Assembly: GCA_947387485.1 (NCBI GenBank)
Contig: CANDNT010000010.1
Location: 1 to 64,000 of the forward strand
Direction: 5' to 3'
Length of the DNA: 64,000 nt
Origin: Aquimarina rhabdastrellae
GTDB taxonomy: Bacteria; Bacteroidota; Bacteroidia; Flavobacteriales; Flavobacteriaceae
Shown here: positions 8,222 to 16,293 of the stretch, in pieces
How positions within the stretch are numbered: position 1 is the first letter of the stretch
Layout: every line of letters begins with the position of its first letter
Program-made: the position numbers and the translations under genes
The notes under the pieces: generated by a model
Database searches by the model: none
What the model was told of the DNA's origin: nothing
What the model saw: the letters and a program-made list of their open reading frames with translations, nothing else

Positions 8222-8338
8222 ATAGCACCTGTTTTTTATTAAAATAAGTAACCGTCTTAAATTCAATTTTTTGTAAAAAACCAACAATTCTTTTTATAAA
8301 AAACATACTAAAATTAGGTTAAATATGAATCCAATTTT

Positions 8339-8346
8339 TAACTTTG
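8339..8346 (+). promoter_or_regulatory. -7 element of dnaX deciding the start
   Basis: TAACTTTG fits TAnnTTTG. A transcript would begin near 8351, so an upstream TTG at 8344 cannot be the start and the ATG at 8353 leaves a leader of only about two bases. Confidence 0.6.
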
Positions 8347-8352
8347 CCATGT

Positions 8353-9426
8353 ATGGAGCACTTTATAGTATCAGCACGAAAATACCGACCTAAAACTTTT
8401 AAAGATGTTGTAGGGCAACAGGCTATTACTAATACATTACTTAATGCTATTGATAATAACCACCTTGCTCAAGCTTTACTCTTTACTGGACCTCGTGGTG
8501 TAGGTAAGACTTCGTGTGCTCGTATATTAGCAAAAACAATCAATCAAGATGGAACAGAAAATCCAGATGAAGATTTTGCTTTTAATATATTCGAATTAGA
8601 TGCTGCTTCAAACAACTCTGTTGATGATATTCGTAACTTGATTGATCAAGTTCGTATTCCTCCTCAAGTAGGAACTTATAAAGTATACATCATTGATGAG
8701 GTTCATATGTTATCTCAAGCTGCTTTTAATGCATTTTTAAAAACACTTGAAGAACCACCTAAACACGCTATTTTTATTTTAGCAACTACAGAAAAACACA
8801 AGATTATCCCTACGATATTATCTAGATGTCAAATCTTTGATTTTAAACGTATCACTGTTACCGATGCTAAAAATCATTTGATAGAAGTTGCAAAAAGTGA
8901 AGGTATCACTGCCGAAGAAGATGCATTGCAGATTATAGCTCAAAAAGCAGATGGAGCTATGAGAGATGCCTTATCAATCTTTGATCGTGTTGTAAGTTTT
9001 AGTGGTACCAACCTTACAAGACAAGCTGTAACAGAAAACTTAAATGTTTTGGATTATGAGACTTACTTTAAGGTTACAGATTTTATCATAGATAATGATA
9101 TTCCACAATTGCTTATTGAGTTCAATACTATTTTGGCAAAAGGATTTGACGGACATCATTTTATTGCTGGATTGGCTTCTCATTTTAGAGATTTATTAGT
9201 CTGTAAAAACGAAGCTACCATACATCTTCTAGAAGTAAGTAAGCAAACCAAAATGATGTATTATGAGCAATCAAAAAAATCACCTCATGAGTTCCTAATT
9301 ACAGCTATTGAATTAGCTAATGATTGTGACCTCAGATATAAAACAAGTCAAAATCAACGTCTCTTAGTCGAATTATGCTTAATGCAACTTGCCTCTATCC
9401 TTACCGATGGAGGAAAAAAAAAATAA
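8353..9426 (+). CDS. dnaX: DNA polymerase III gamma form (dnaX, first frame)
   Basis: This is the ATPase part of the clamp-loader subunit, which loads the sliding clamp. From ATG 8353 the frame gives 357 residues. The Walker A GPRGVGKTS lies near 46-54, the FELDAASNNSVDDIRNLIDQ segment near 80-100, the Walker B IIDEVHML near 115, and the sensor 1 motif LATTEKHKIIPTILSRC near 145. The usual four-cysteine zinc module after the P-loop is reduced, with only Cys55 seen before the FELDAAS motif. The frame ends in K-K-K-stop inside a run of ten A residues (9414-9423). The tau-type extension follows in the +1 frame, so this frame alone would give a gamma-like product. Confidence 0.93.
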   Translation: MEHFIVSARKYRPKTFKDVVGQQAITNTLLNAIDNNHLAQALLFTGPRGVGKTSCARILAKTINQDGTENPDEDFAFNIFELDAASNNSVDDIRNLIDQVRIPPQVGTYKVYIIDEVHMLSQAAFNAFLKTLEEPPKHAIFILATTEKHKIIPTILSRCQIFDFKRITVTDAKNHLIEVAKSEGITAEEDALQIIAQKADGAMRDALSIFDRVVSFSGTNLTRQAVTENLNVLDYETYFKVTDFIIDNDIPQLLIEFNTILAKGFDGHHFIAGLASHFRDLLVCKNEATIHLLEVSKQTKMMYYEQSKKSPHEFLITAIELANDCDLRYKTSQNQRLLVELCLMQLASILTDGGKKK

Positions 9427-10069
9427 GCAACCTTATATAATTCCGCCTGCGTATAAAAAACTAGTTGAATCCCTTTCACAAAAGGATTCGGCTACGTCTT
9501 CTGTTTCAGAAGATACTCCTGAAACTTCAAAAGAAGAAAACCAAGTTCCAGCTACAACTCCTGTTGAACCACAAGAGCCCCCTAAGATTTCGCTTGCAGA
9601 AAGTCGTAATTCACGTTCTTCTGGTCTTTCTCTAAGTAGTATTAGAAAAAGGAAAGAGATGCTAGAAAGTCGTGTCGAAAAAGTAATCGACCCTAATAAC
9701 CTTCCTAAAAAGCCATTTACTCAAGAAGAAATGATTTTCGCTTGGCGAGAATATGGTGCCAAACAAGATAAAAAAGGTGAAAAGATTGTAGGTTCTATGT
9801 TTGCCATGAATACTCCTACTCTAGACGGTATAACAATTTGTCTTGAATTACCTAATGAATCTATGAAAGTAGATATGGAAGCAGCGCAATCTGGACTTTT
9901 GCAATATATGTATCGTGAAATGGAAAATTTCAGCATTGAAATGAAAATCACGGTAAACGAACAGGCTTCCAAACGTCATGCTTTTACACCTCAAGATAAA
10001 TACGAAAAGTTGAAAGAAATTAATCCATTGATCGATAAATTACGTGTGTCTTTTGACTTAGAGTTATAA
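9407..10069 (+). CDS. dnaX: tau-type C-terminal part of DnaX (second frame)
   Basis: This frame overlaps the end of the gamma frame and carries what normally follows it in flavobacterial DnaX: KNKQPYIIPPAYKKL, a Ser/Thr/Pro/Glu-rich linker, SSIRKRKEM, and a folded C-terminal domain (FTQEEMIFAWREYGAK...LRVSFDLEL) that in this group stands where the alpha- and DnaB-binding part of tau lies. Removing one A from the ten-A run at 9414-9423 joins the two frames into one protein of about 571 residues. An internal ATG at 9407 could start the fragment separately, but it has no promoter and no independent family. Slippage or a sequencing error are the two main readings. Confidence 0.8.
   Translation: MEEKKNKQPYIIPPAYKKLVESLSQKDSATSSVSEDTPETSKEENQVPATTPVEPQEPPKISLAESRNSRSSGLSLSSIRKRKEMLESRVEKVIDPNNLPKKPFTQEEMIFAWREYGAKQDKKGEKIVGSMFAMNTPTLDGITICLELPNESMKVDMEAAQSGLLQYMYREMENFSIEMKITVNEQASKRHAFTPQDKYEKLKEINPLIDKLRVSFDLEL
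9414..9423 (+). promoter_or_regulatory. A10 slippage run joining the two dnaX frames
   Basis: Ten A residues follow gatggagg. Nine would keep the frame as G-G-K-K-N-K-Q-P. Ten gives K-K-K-stop. In Thermus dnaX an A9 run drives transcriptional slippage to make gamma and tau, and E. coli uses a ribosomal frameshift at the same region. Confidence 0.6.
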
Positions 10070-10136
10070 TCGCTTTAAAAGTATCTTTTCTATTTAGATT
10101 TAGACCTTATCATTTTTAAGAGCCATAATTTATCTT

Positions 10137-10144
10137 TAATTTTG
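10137..10144 (+). promoter_or_regulatory. -7 element for miaE
   Basis: TAATTTTG matches TAnnTTTG, 23 bp before the ATG at 10168. Confidence 0.5.
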
Positions 10145-10167
10145 TATTCTATTACAAAAACATATAT

Positions 10168-10749
10168 ATGTTAGGTCTTAAACTTCCTACAGATCCTAGA
10201 TGGGTAAATATCGTTGAAAAGAATATTGAAGAAATTTTAACCGATCATGCTTTTTGTGAGCAAAAGGCTACTTCTACTGCTATTTCTTTAATCGTTTCTT
10301 TTCCTGAATATTCAGAATTAGTTGACGAAATGACAAAATTAGTCAAAGAAGAAATCAGTCATTTTAAAATGGTGCATGATAAAATATTGGCACGTGGATT
10401 TGTTTTAGGAAGAGATCGCAAAGATGAGTATGTATTAAAACTTGTTACCTTTTTTCCAAAAGGAGGTTCTCGTACTACACAACTAGTTCATCGCTTATTA
10501 TATGCTGCTTTAATCGAAGCTAGAAGTTGTGAACGCTTTAAGTTACTATCTGAAGAACTAGAAGATAAAGAGTTGGCAGATTTTTATCGTAATTTAATGG
10601 TAAGTGAAGCTAATCACTATACTATGTTTTTAAATTTTGCTCGTAAATATGGTGACCGTAAAGAAGTGGATCAAAAATGGCAAGATTTACTCACATTTGA
10701 AGCTGAGATCATGAAGAATCTCGGTAAAAAAGAAACTGTACATGGATAA
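10168..10749 (+). CDS. miaE: tRNA-(ms2i6A) hydroxylase-like protein, MiaE family
   Basis: MiaE is a ferritin-like di-iron monooxygenase that hydroxylates the isopentenyl group of ms2i6A37 in tRNA using O2. The 193-residue, all-helical protein shows the expected iron-ligand motifs: HAFCEQKA near 28-35, EEISHFKMVHD near 62-72, EARSCERFK near 112-120, and SEANHYTMF near 145-153. Length and spacing fit the family. It is transcribed alone, from the -7 element at 10137 to a strong hairpin at 10763. Confidence 0.9.
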   Translation: MLGLKLPTDPRWVNIVEKNIEEILTDHAFCEQKATSTAISLIVSFPEYSELVDEMTKLVKEEISHFKMVHDKILARGFVLGRDRKDEYVLKLVTFFPKGGSRTTQLVHRLLYAALIEARSCERFKLLSEELEDKELADFYRNLMVSEANHYTMFLNFARKYGDRKEVDQKWQDLLTFEAEIMKNLGKKETVHG

Positions 10750-10762
10750 TCTCATATATACT

Positions 10763-10796
10763 AAAGGCAACCTATCTAGGTTGCCTTTAATTTTTC
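10763..10796 (+). terminator. Intrinsic terminator of miaE
   Basis: aaaggcaacct (10763-10773) and aggttgccttt (10778-10788) form 11 perfect pairs with a 4-base loop, followed by taattttt. The patatin gene converges on it from the other side. Confidence 0.8.
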
Positions 10797-10805
10797 AATA
10801 TGCTT

Positions 10806-13625
10806 TTACGCATTGTCATCTAATATCTTTTTATGCAACGCTTTTGTATTTTCTATAAAATACCACCCTTCGTCTACATTTTGTAAATCAATCTCTATAA
10901 TAGGATTGATATGATAATGTATATTCTTTAATGCATAGAAAAGCATTTGATTTTTATTCTCTAATTGCTCATTTAAAGAAGGTAAACTAGTATTTCCTAT
11001 TTGAATTTTCTCTACAAAACCATCATATTGTTTTTCTATCTCTCTACGCATTTCTAGAGGTTTCAAATTAGGATCTATATTATTGGGTATTTGTATTTTT
11101 TCTTTGGTTACAATTTTGATATTATCTATTAAAGTTGGTGATGTTTTAAACATAGGAGAAAATTGCGCGCTTGGTATTATTTCATTTTCTTCAACTTCAC
11201 TTATATAAGTGGCTAAATTCAATTGAAAATAATGTTTATATCTCTTTCTTCCATTAATTTTTACTTCTTCTATAACAGCTTTGTAAATAACTCTGCCATT
11301 AGTTGTATAAACACTAAGTTTTCTAGGCTCTTTATCATTACTTAAAACAGCTAAGGTCACTTTTGACAATGATATATAATTTAAATCGTTTATAAATTCT
11401 TTTCCTTCTTTAGGAAACGTCCTATATATCAAATATAAAAAGCCAAAACTTATAGGAATATACCTTCTCCAATTTAAGCTTTTGATCAAGGGAGTTAATA
11501 TTTTTTTAATTCTTTTTATTGATAATGGTATTAACTCCTTTTGTAATTCACTTATATATTTTCTTCTCTCATTATAAAAACCTGTAGTATTAATCTGTTC
11601 TTCATAATACGTTTCTATAAAATTATTTGTCGGTACTATAAATGCTTTTCCTTCTCTAAAACCATGTTTTTCTTCTCTTAATGCATAAAATGTGCTTAAC
11701 CTAGCAAAATCAAAAGCATAGTTTCTGGCTCTTTCTGAGCCAAATCCAGCAAATGCAGCAATTTCTTCTCCTGGTAAACGTAAAGTCTCTAGATGTTTAT
11801 TTATAGGTAAAATAGCAGCTCTAGTGGCTTCAAGTTTTTTTCCTTGAGTGTTTAATGAAAAATCTATTATTATATTAAATACAGTTTTTGCAAAAGTTTC
11901 TTGTGTAGATTCATCATCCTGTATTTCTAAATAAGTATAGATATAATTAGTATTCATACTCTTTAGCAATGCACCTTCATCTGTTTTGGACAATGCTACA
12001 GCTTTATCAATTTCAGCTTTTAAAGCTTTTAACTTTTCTTTGTTAATTATACTACATATATCTTCTTCTGTATTGTTTAAACATTTTTTTTTCAGTTCGT
12101 TTAAGAAATATACAATTGGACTTCTGGTTCCTAGAGAGATTGGATGATATTTAAGATTTTTATCTATTTTATTAAATGCTTCGGTTAATAATCGAGCATC
12201 TATTCTATCCTTAAACGTATTTTCCTCTAGATACGCTTCAAATGTAGTTCTTAGGTGTAAATTTTCACGTACATCATTAATCTTCTGCTCTTCTTTGATA
12301 TTCCCCTGATTCCTGAGTACATTGGCTATACTCGATACTGCACCAATAAACTTATCAAACTCTTTATTAAATTCACTTTTTCTTTCCTTTTGTTTTATCG
12401 GCTTATAGGAGTTTTGTTCAAAAGGATGATGTTCATTAACACGAACTATAGGGTCAACAAATAACACTAATCGTTCTTCATGTTCTAGCTCGCTATCACG
12501 TCCATAATCTTGAAAACTTCCTAATTTAAACGCTTCTTTTATAGGTTCGTTATTAAAGGTTCCTCCATCCATATAAGGAAAATTAAAAATTTCATAATCA
12601 ATCTCGTTTTCTTCGTTTGCAGTATTAAAAAACACATTATGTTTCGATACTTCTCCTCTAGTTTCATTAAGAATATCTGTATATGCTTTAGGCCAATATG
12701 TATCTATTTTTTTGTCTCCTTCTTGTTTATCTTTAAGATCAAACTCTTTTTTAAATCGCCTGAGCATTACTGGTTCAAAAGCTATAGGAAAAGCTCCACA
12801 AGCTATAGCCGAAGCTGCTAATTCTGCCCAAGCTTCATTTGAATATACATTAAAATGCATAGGATTATCATTCGTATTTGCTCTAGAAAACTTTAACCAT
12901 CTATGATCTGTTGGTCTCTTTTCATTTTCGTTAAAAACGAAATCTATAATTCGTAATTCTGTATGATTCTGTGATCCTATAGATTTCATTACATTCTTTT
13001 CTAGTTTACTCTTGTTATTAGAGTATTTTATAACATCTATTGGTAATAAGTTTGTTAATGAACAAGCAAATACTATTCTATTTGTATCCAATACCTGTAT
13101 AGCATTCTTATCTACTATAGGCGTCAATAGAAAATCCTTAGTTAACTTAATCAAATGATCACGGTCTAGCAACCCAAAAGAATCGTTATATTCATATTTT
13201 TTAGTTTTTGTACGCTCACCATACAAATCTTCAATGGTTACTTTCTTTACCCACAATTCTTTTTGTATTAATTGTGCCAACTCTAATGCCTTTAACGCTT
13301 CAATCTCCTCAAACGATTGTGCTTTATTAGTATCTCCTTCATAATATGCATTTGCAATATTTTCAAGCAGATCTTCTTCTGTTTTGTCAATTTTGGATAA
13401 CATTGATTTATAATCGATCAAGCATCTTAACATAATTGTTAATGCTATAGCTCCAGCACTTGCTCCACTTATCCCGTCTACTATAATTTTTTTATAAGGT
13501 TTATTTTGAGCATCACGTCCATAGAGGATTAATAATTTTAAAGCTTCTGTAAGTGCCGATCCAGAAAAAGACCCTAAAGAAACACCGCCTCCCATTGCTA
13601 AACAAACACGCAAAGTTTTACCCAT
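10806..13625 (-). CDS. Large patatin-like phospholipase
   Basis: Patatin-domain proteins are Ser-Asp lipid acyl hydrolases. The protein is 939 residues, far longer than the 300-residue patatin core. The glycine-rich oxyanion segment GGGVSLG lies at residues 12-18, the nucleophile elbow GASAG has Ser56, and the catalytic Asp lies in FPYMDGGTFNNEP near 355, so all three catalytic features are present. The core appears split by long charged insertions (residues 80-330). The C-terminal half has one hydrophobic stretch (RRYIPISFGFLYLIYRTF) and a coiled, basic tail of unknown fold. There is no signal peptide, so it is likely cytoplasmic or peripheral to the inner membrane. It stands alone. Confidence 0.85.
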   Translation of the reverse strand: MGKTLRVCLAMGGGVSLGSFSGSALTEALKLLILYGRDAQNKPYKKIIVDGISGASAGAIALTIMLRCLIDYKSMLSKIDKTEEDLLENIANAYYEGDTNKAQSFEEIEALKALELAQLIQKELWVKKVTIEDLYGERTKTKKYEYNDSFGLLDRDHLIKLTKDFLLTPIVDKNAIQVLDTNRIVFACSLTNLLPIDVIKYSNNKSKLEKNVMKSIGSQNHTELRIIDFVFNENEKRPTDHRWLKFSRANTNDNPMHFNVYSNEAWAELAASAIACGAFPIAFEPVMLRRFKKEFDLKDKQEGDKKIDTYWPKAYTDILNETRGEVSKHNVFFNTANEENEIDYEIFNFPYMDGGTFNNEPIKEAFKLGSFQDYGRDSELEHEERLVLFVDPIVRVNEHHPFEQNSYKPIKQKERKSEFNKEFDKFIGAVSSIANVLRNQGNIKEEQKINDVRENLHLRTTFEAYLEENTFKDRIDARLLTEAFNKIDKNLKYHPISLGTRSPIVYFLNELKKKCLNNTEEDICSIINKEKLKALKAEIDKAVALSKTDEGALLKSMNTNYIYTYLEIQDDESTQETFAKTVFNIIIDFSLNTQGKKLEATRAAILPINKHLETLRLPGEEIAAFAGFGSERARNYAFDFARLSTFYALREEKHGFREGKAFIVPTNNFIETYYEEQINTTGFYNERRKYISELQKELIPLSIKRIKKILTPLIKSLNWRRYIPISFGFLYLIYRTFPKEGKEFINDLNYISLSKVTLAVLSNDKEPRKLSVYTTNGRVIYKAVIEEVKINGRKRYKHYFQLNLATYISEVEENEIIPSAQFSPMFKTSPTLIDNIKIVTKEKIQIPNNIDPNLKPLEMRREIEKQYDGFVEKIQIGNTSLPSLNEQLENKNQMLFYALKNIHYHINPIIEIDLQNVDEGWYFIENTKALHKKILDDNA

Positions 13626-13791
13626 AACTAATTGATTTTATATGATTTACAATAACTTAAAGTTAAAACATTATTATATTGATTTAATGGGGGTTAACTA
13701 GTATTTATAGAGATGGTACTCTTTTTTAACATAAAATGTTAAGTTTTTTAGTTGGCTTATCGAAAACAGTATCTTTAAAATAAAATATTTT

Positions 13792-14886
13792 ATGGTTCTA
13801 CGTTTGTTCTTATTATGTGTCTGTTTATGCTTTAGTATACTTTCATTTGCTCAAAAAATGGATTTTGAAGCCTATGACCCACCTTCAACTTTAGTAGTAC
13901 CAGAACATCAAATTACCAAAGCTAAATTTCCTTTTATCGATGTACATAATCATCAATTTAGAATGCCTACTCAAAACCTTAACGATCTAGTTGCAGAAAT
14001 GGATAAACTTAATATGGCTGTAATGATTAATTTGTCTGGTAGAGGTCGTGGGTCAGAAAAGCATTTATTTGGTGCTCTGGATAATGTCAAAAAAACTGCA
14101 CCTAATCGTTTTATTGTCTTTACTAATATTGATTTGAATGGAATTGATGATCCTAATTGGACAAAAAATACAGTAGCTCAAATTGAACGTGATGTTGCTA
14201 AAGGAGCTAACGGTTTAAAAATCTATAAAAGTCAAGGAATGGATAATACCGATAGTAAAGGTAATCGTATAAAAATTAGCGATCCTAGGATAGGTCCTGT
14301 TTGGGAAAAGTGTGGAGAGCTTGGCATTCCTGTATTAATTCATGCGGCAGACCCTAAACCATTTTGGGATGATCACGATCATAATAATGAGCGATGGCTA
14401 GAGTTAAAACTAAGACCTAGAAGAAAAAGAGATGCAAAAGTTACTGGTAGTTGGCAAACTATAATCGATGAGCAGCATACTATCTTTAGACGACATAAAA
14501 ACACCAAGTTTATCAATGCGCATTTAGGTTGGTATGGTAATAATCTTAAAAAGCTTGGAGAATTAATGGACGAAATGCCTAATATGTATACCGAAATAGG
14601 TGCTGTAATTGCAGAATTAGGTAGGCAACCTCGCAATGCCAAACAATTTTTAACCAAATATCAAGATCGTGTAATGTTTGGTAAGGATTCATGGAAACCT
14701 AAAGAGTATTATACCTATTTTAGAGTATTAGAATCTAATGATGAATATTTCCCTTATTATAAACGTTATCACGCATTCTGGAAAATGTATGGTTTGGATT
14801 TAGATGATGAAGTCTTGCGTAAAATTTATTATAAAAATGCTTTAAAAGTGATTCCTAATATTGATAAGAGTTTATTTCCACAATAA
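13792..14886 (+). CDS. Secreted amidohydrolase-family metal hydrolase
   Basis: This 364-residue protein has an N-terminal signal peptide (hydrophobic run ending SFAQ near residue 21). The mature part is an amidohydrolase (Amidohydro_2) TIM barrel. FIDVHNHQ near 48-55 gives the HxH metal ligands, GLKIYKS near 143 a family lysine, VLIHAAD near 184 and INAHLGWYG near 240 the later histidines, and MFGKDSW near 296 the catalytic aspartate. A basic insertion (LKLRPRRKRDAKV) precedes the fourth strand. The substrate is unknown, since the family spans hydrolases and decarboxylases. Export would put the activity in the periplasm. A small lipoprotein gene follows on the same strand after 111 bp. Confidence 0.82.
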   Translation: MVLRLFLLCVCLCFSILSFAQKMDFEAYDPPSTLVVPEHQITKAKFPFIDVHNHQFRMPTQNLNDLVAEMDKLNMAVMINLSGRGRGSEKHLFGALDNVKKTAPNRFIVFTNIDLNGIDDPNWTKNTVAQIERDVAKGANGLKIYKSQGMDNTDSKGNRIKISDPRIGPVWEKCGELGIPVLIHAADPKPFWDDHDHNNERWLELKLRPRRKRDAKVTGSWQTIIDEQHTIFRRHKNTKFINAHLGWYGNNLKKLGELMDEMPNMYTEIGAVIAELGRQPRNAKQFLTKYQDRVMFGKDSWKPKEYYTYFRVLESNDEYFPYYKRYHAFWKMYGLDLDDEVLRKIYYKNALKVIPNIDKSLFPQ

Positions 14887-14997
14887 AAGTTGTTATAATT
14901 AAATCTAATACATTCCTATAAGTGGTCAATTCTATTAATCTAGATGATTTCTTTAATCTATTTATAAGCCTTATATTGCATTAACAATTATCAACTT

Positions 14998-15351
14998 ATG
15001 AAACAGCTTATCACTCTTTCTACTTGCGCTTTAATATTCATAGGATTATTTTCTTGTGGATCTGCTCAAAAAAAGGATGCCACTTCTCAAGATACTACCG
15101 AAATTAAGGAAACTGAACGTTCTATCTCTGGAATAGTGCAATCTATTGAAAATGGTAAAGATGGTTATACGGCTGTAGTCAAAACTGCTAATAACGAATT
15201 GTATACTGTTTTAATAAGTATTCCTAATTTAGGGAAAAACAATCAATATCGTAGGTTTAAAGTCAACGAAGAAATCGCTGTTAAAGGTGAATATTGGACT
15301 CTAGGAAACGAAAAACGTATAACTGTAAGAGAAATTTTAAATTTATTTTAA
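14998..15351 (+). CDS. Small lipoprotein with an OB-like domain
   Basis: This 117-residue protein has a signal peptide ending in IGLFSC, a lipobox with Cys20. After a short Thr/Ser/Lys linker, the rest (SISGIVQSIENGKDGYTAVVKT...FKVNEEIAVKGEYWTLGNEKRITVREI) alternates like a five-stranded OB fold. I see no catalytic motif. It probably sits in the outer or inner membrane facing the periplasm. An intrinsic terminator follows 40 bp after the stop. Confidence 0.75.
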   Translation: MKQLITLSTCALIFIGLFSCGSAQKKDATSQDTTEIKETERSISGIVQSIENGKDGYTAVVKTANNELYTVLISIPNLGKNNQYRRFKVNEEIAVKGEYWTLGNEKRITVREILNLF

Positions 15352-15390
15352 ACACTCTTTTTGTTTAAACTTAATAATTAAAACTATATA

Positions 15391-15422
15391 AGACTATTGA
15401 TAGAAAACAATAGTCTTTTTTA
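15391..15422 (+). terminator. Intrinsic terminator
   Basis: agactattg (15391-15399) pairs with caatagtct (15408-15416), followed by a T run. Confidence 0.75.
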
Positions 15423-15568
15423 TAAAATTGTTTTGCTTTAAAACTGCTCATTTTTTGCAAAAGACCAAATAACCCTCTTTACATCAACATATTATCTTAT
15501 TTTTTCTGTACTATAAAAATACGGTTTAACCTTATATTTAAATACAGATAAAATATCTAAAAATACTA

Positions 15569-15580
15569 TGACTATTGTCA
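15569..15580. promoter_or_regulatory. FNR/CRP-type operator of the CBS gene
   Basis: tgactattgtca fits TGAY-N4-RTCA and its flanking bases extend it to ATGAC-N4-GTCAT. The centre (15574.5) is 29.5 bp upstream of the first base of a -7-like element (TACTTTTA, 15604-15611), the same spacing as at the respiratory promoters of this window. Confidence 0.6.
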
Positions 15581-15603
15581 TCATTTTACTGCTCTTTTGA
15601 TAC

Positions 15604-15611
15604 TACTTTTA
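15604..15611 (+). promoter_or_regulatory. -7-like element for the CBS gene
   Basis: TACTTTTA differs from TAnnTTTG only in the last base. It lies 25 bp before the start codon and 29.5 bp from the operator centre. Confidence 0.55.
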
Positions 15612-15635
15612 GTATAGAAATTAAAACCAGAGATC

Positions 15636-16055
15636 ATGAAAAAAAGAGTTCCAGTTTCACAGATAATGACAACTGATTTGATTTTATTAAATCTTACAGA
15701 TAGTCTAGAAAAAGCAGAAATACTATTTAAAAAACATAAAATACGACATATTCCTGTTGTAAGTGGTAGTTCTATCGTAGGAATTGTAAGTTATACAGAC
15801 ATACTACGTATAAGTTTTGCTGATGTAGTTGAAGAAAGTGATAGCGATGTTGAGACAGTTGTATACAATATGTTCAGTATTGCTCAAGTAATGGCAAAAA
15901 CACCTATGACAGTATCTCCAAGCACTACTGTTAAAGAAGTTGTAGAAATATTAATAAAGCAAGAGTTTCACGCCTTGCCTGTAGTAGAAAATAATGAATT
16001 AGTAGGTATTGTAACGACTACTGATTTAATGAAATATTTATTAGAACAATATTAG
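15636..16055 (+). CDS. Tandem CBS-domain protein
   Basis: This 139-residue soluble protein consists of two CBS motifs and nothing else: one at about 8-60 (VSQIMTTDLILLNLTDSLEKAEILFKKHKIRHIPVV) and one at about 85-135 (MAKTPMTVSPSTTVKEVVEILIKQEFHALPVV). CBS pairs bind adenine nucleotides and usually regulate a partner enzyme or transporter. No partner is fused or adjacent here. The promoter carries an FNR-type site at the activator position, so the gene is probably induced with the micro-aerobic respiration genes. It may report energy charge under low oxygen, though that role is inferred only from regulation. Confidence 0.88.
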   Translation: MKKRVPVSQIMTTDLILLNLTDSLEKAEILFKKHKIRHIPVVSGSSIVGIVSYTDILRISFADVVEESDSDVETVVYNMFSIAQVMAKTPMTVSPSTTVKEVVEILIKQEFHALPVVENNELVGIVTTTDLMKYLLEQY

Positions 16056-16233
16056 TTTTAGGATTATCATTAGGTTTCAATTAAAAGGGCGCTTAACTGT
16101 AAATCAATATACATTGACACACATATTATTAATCATCAAAGAATTCATCTATTTCTGTGGCTAGTAAATCATTTAATTCTTTAATTAATAAAAAATATAT
16201 TGTCTTTTAAGCGTTCTTTTAAAATCAAAAAAT

Positions 16234-16261
16234 AAAGGGTAAGCATATATACTTACCCTTT
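16234..16261 (-). terminator. Intrinsic terminator of the DUF4114 gene
   Basis: aaagggtaag (16234-16243) and cttaccctt(t) (16252-16261) form a 10-bp stem with an 8-base loop. On the minus strand it is followed by attttttgatttt, 33 bp after the stop at 16294. Confidence 0.7.
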
Positions 16262-16293
16262 ACTCAATCAAATCAAACCAAAAAATAAAATAA

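Noticed and set aside
10101..10112. A possible FNR site upstream of miaE (tagaccttatca)
   Set aside because: Only one arm matches. MiaE uses O2, which made the idea attractive, but the left arm does not fit.
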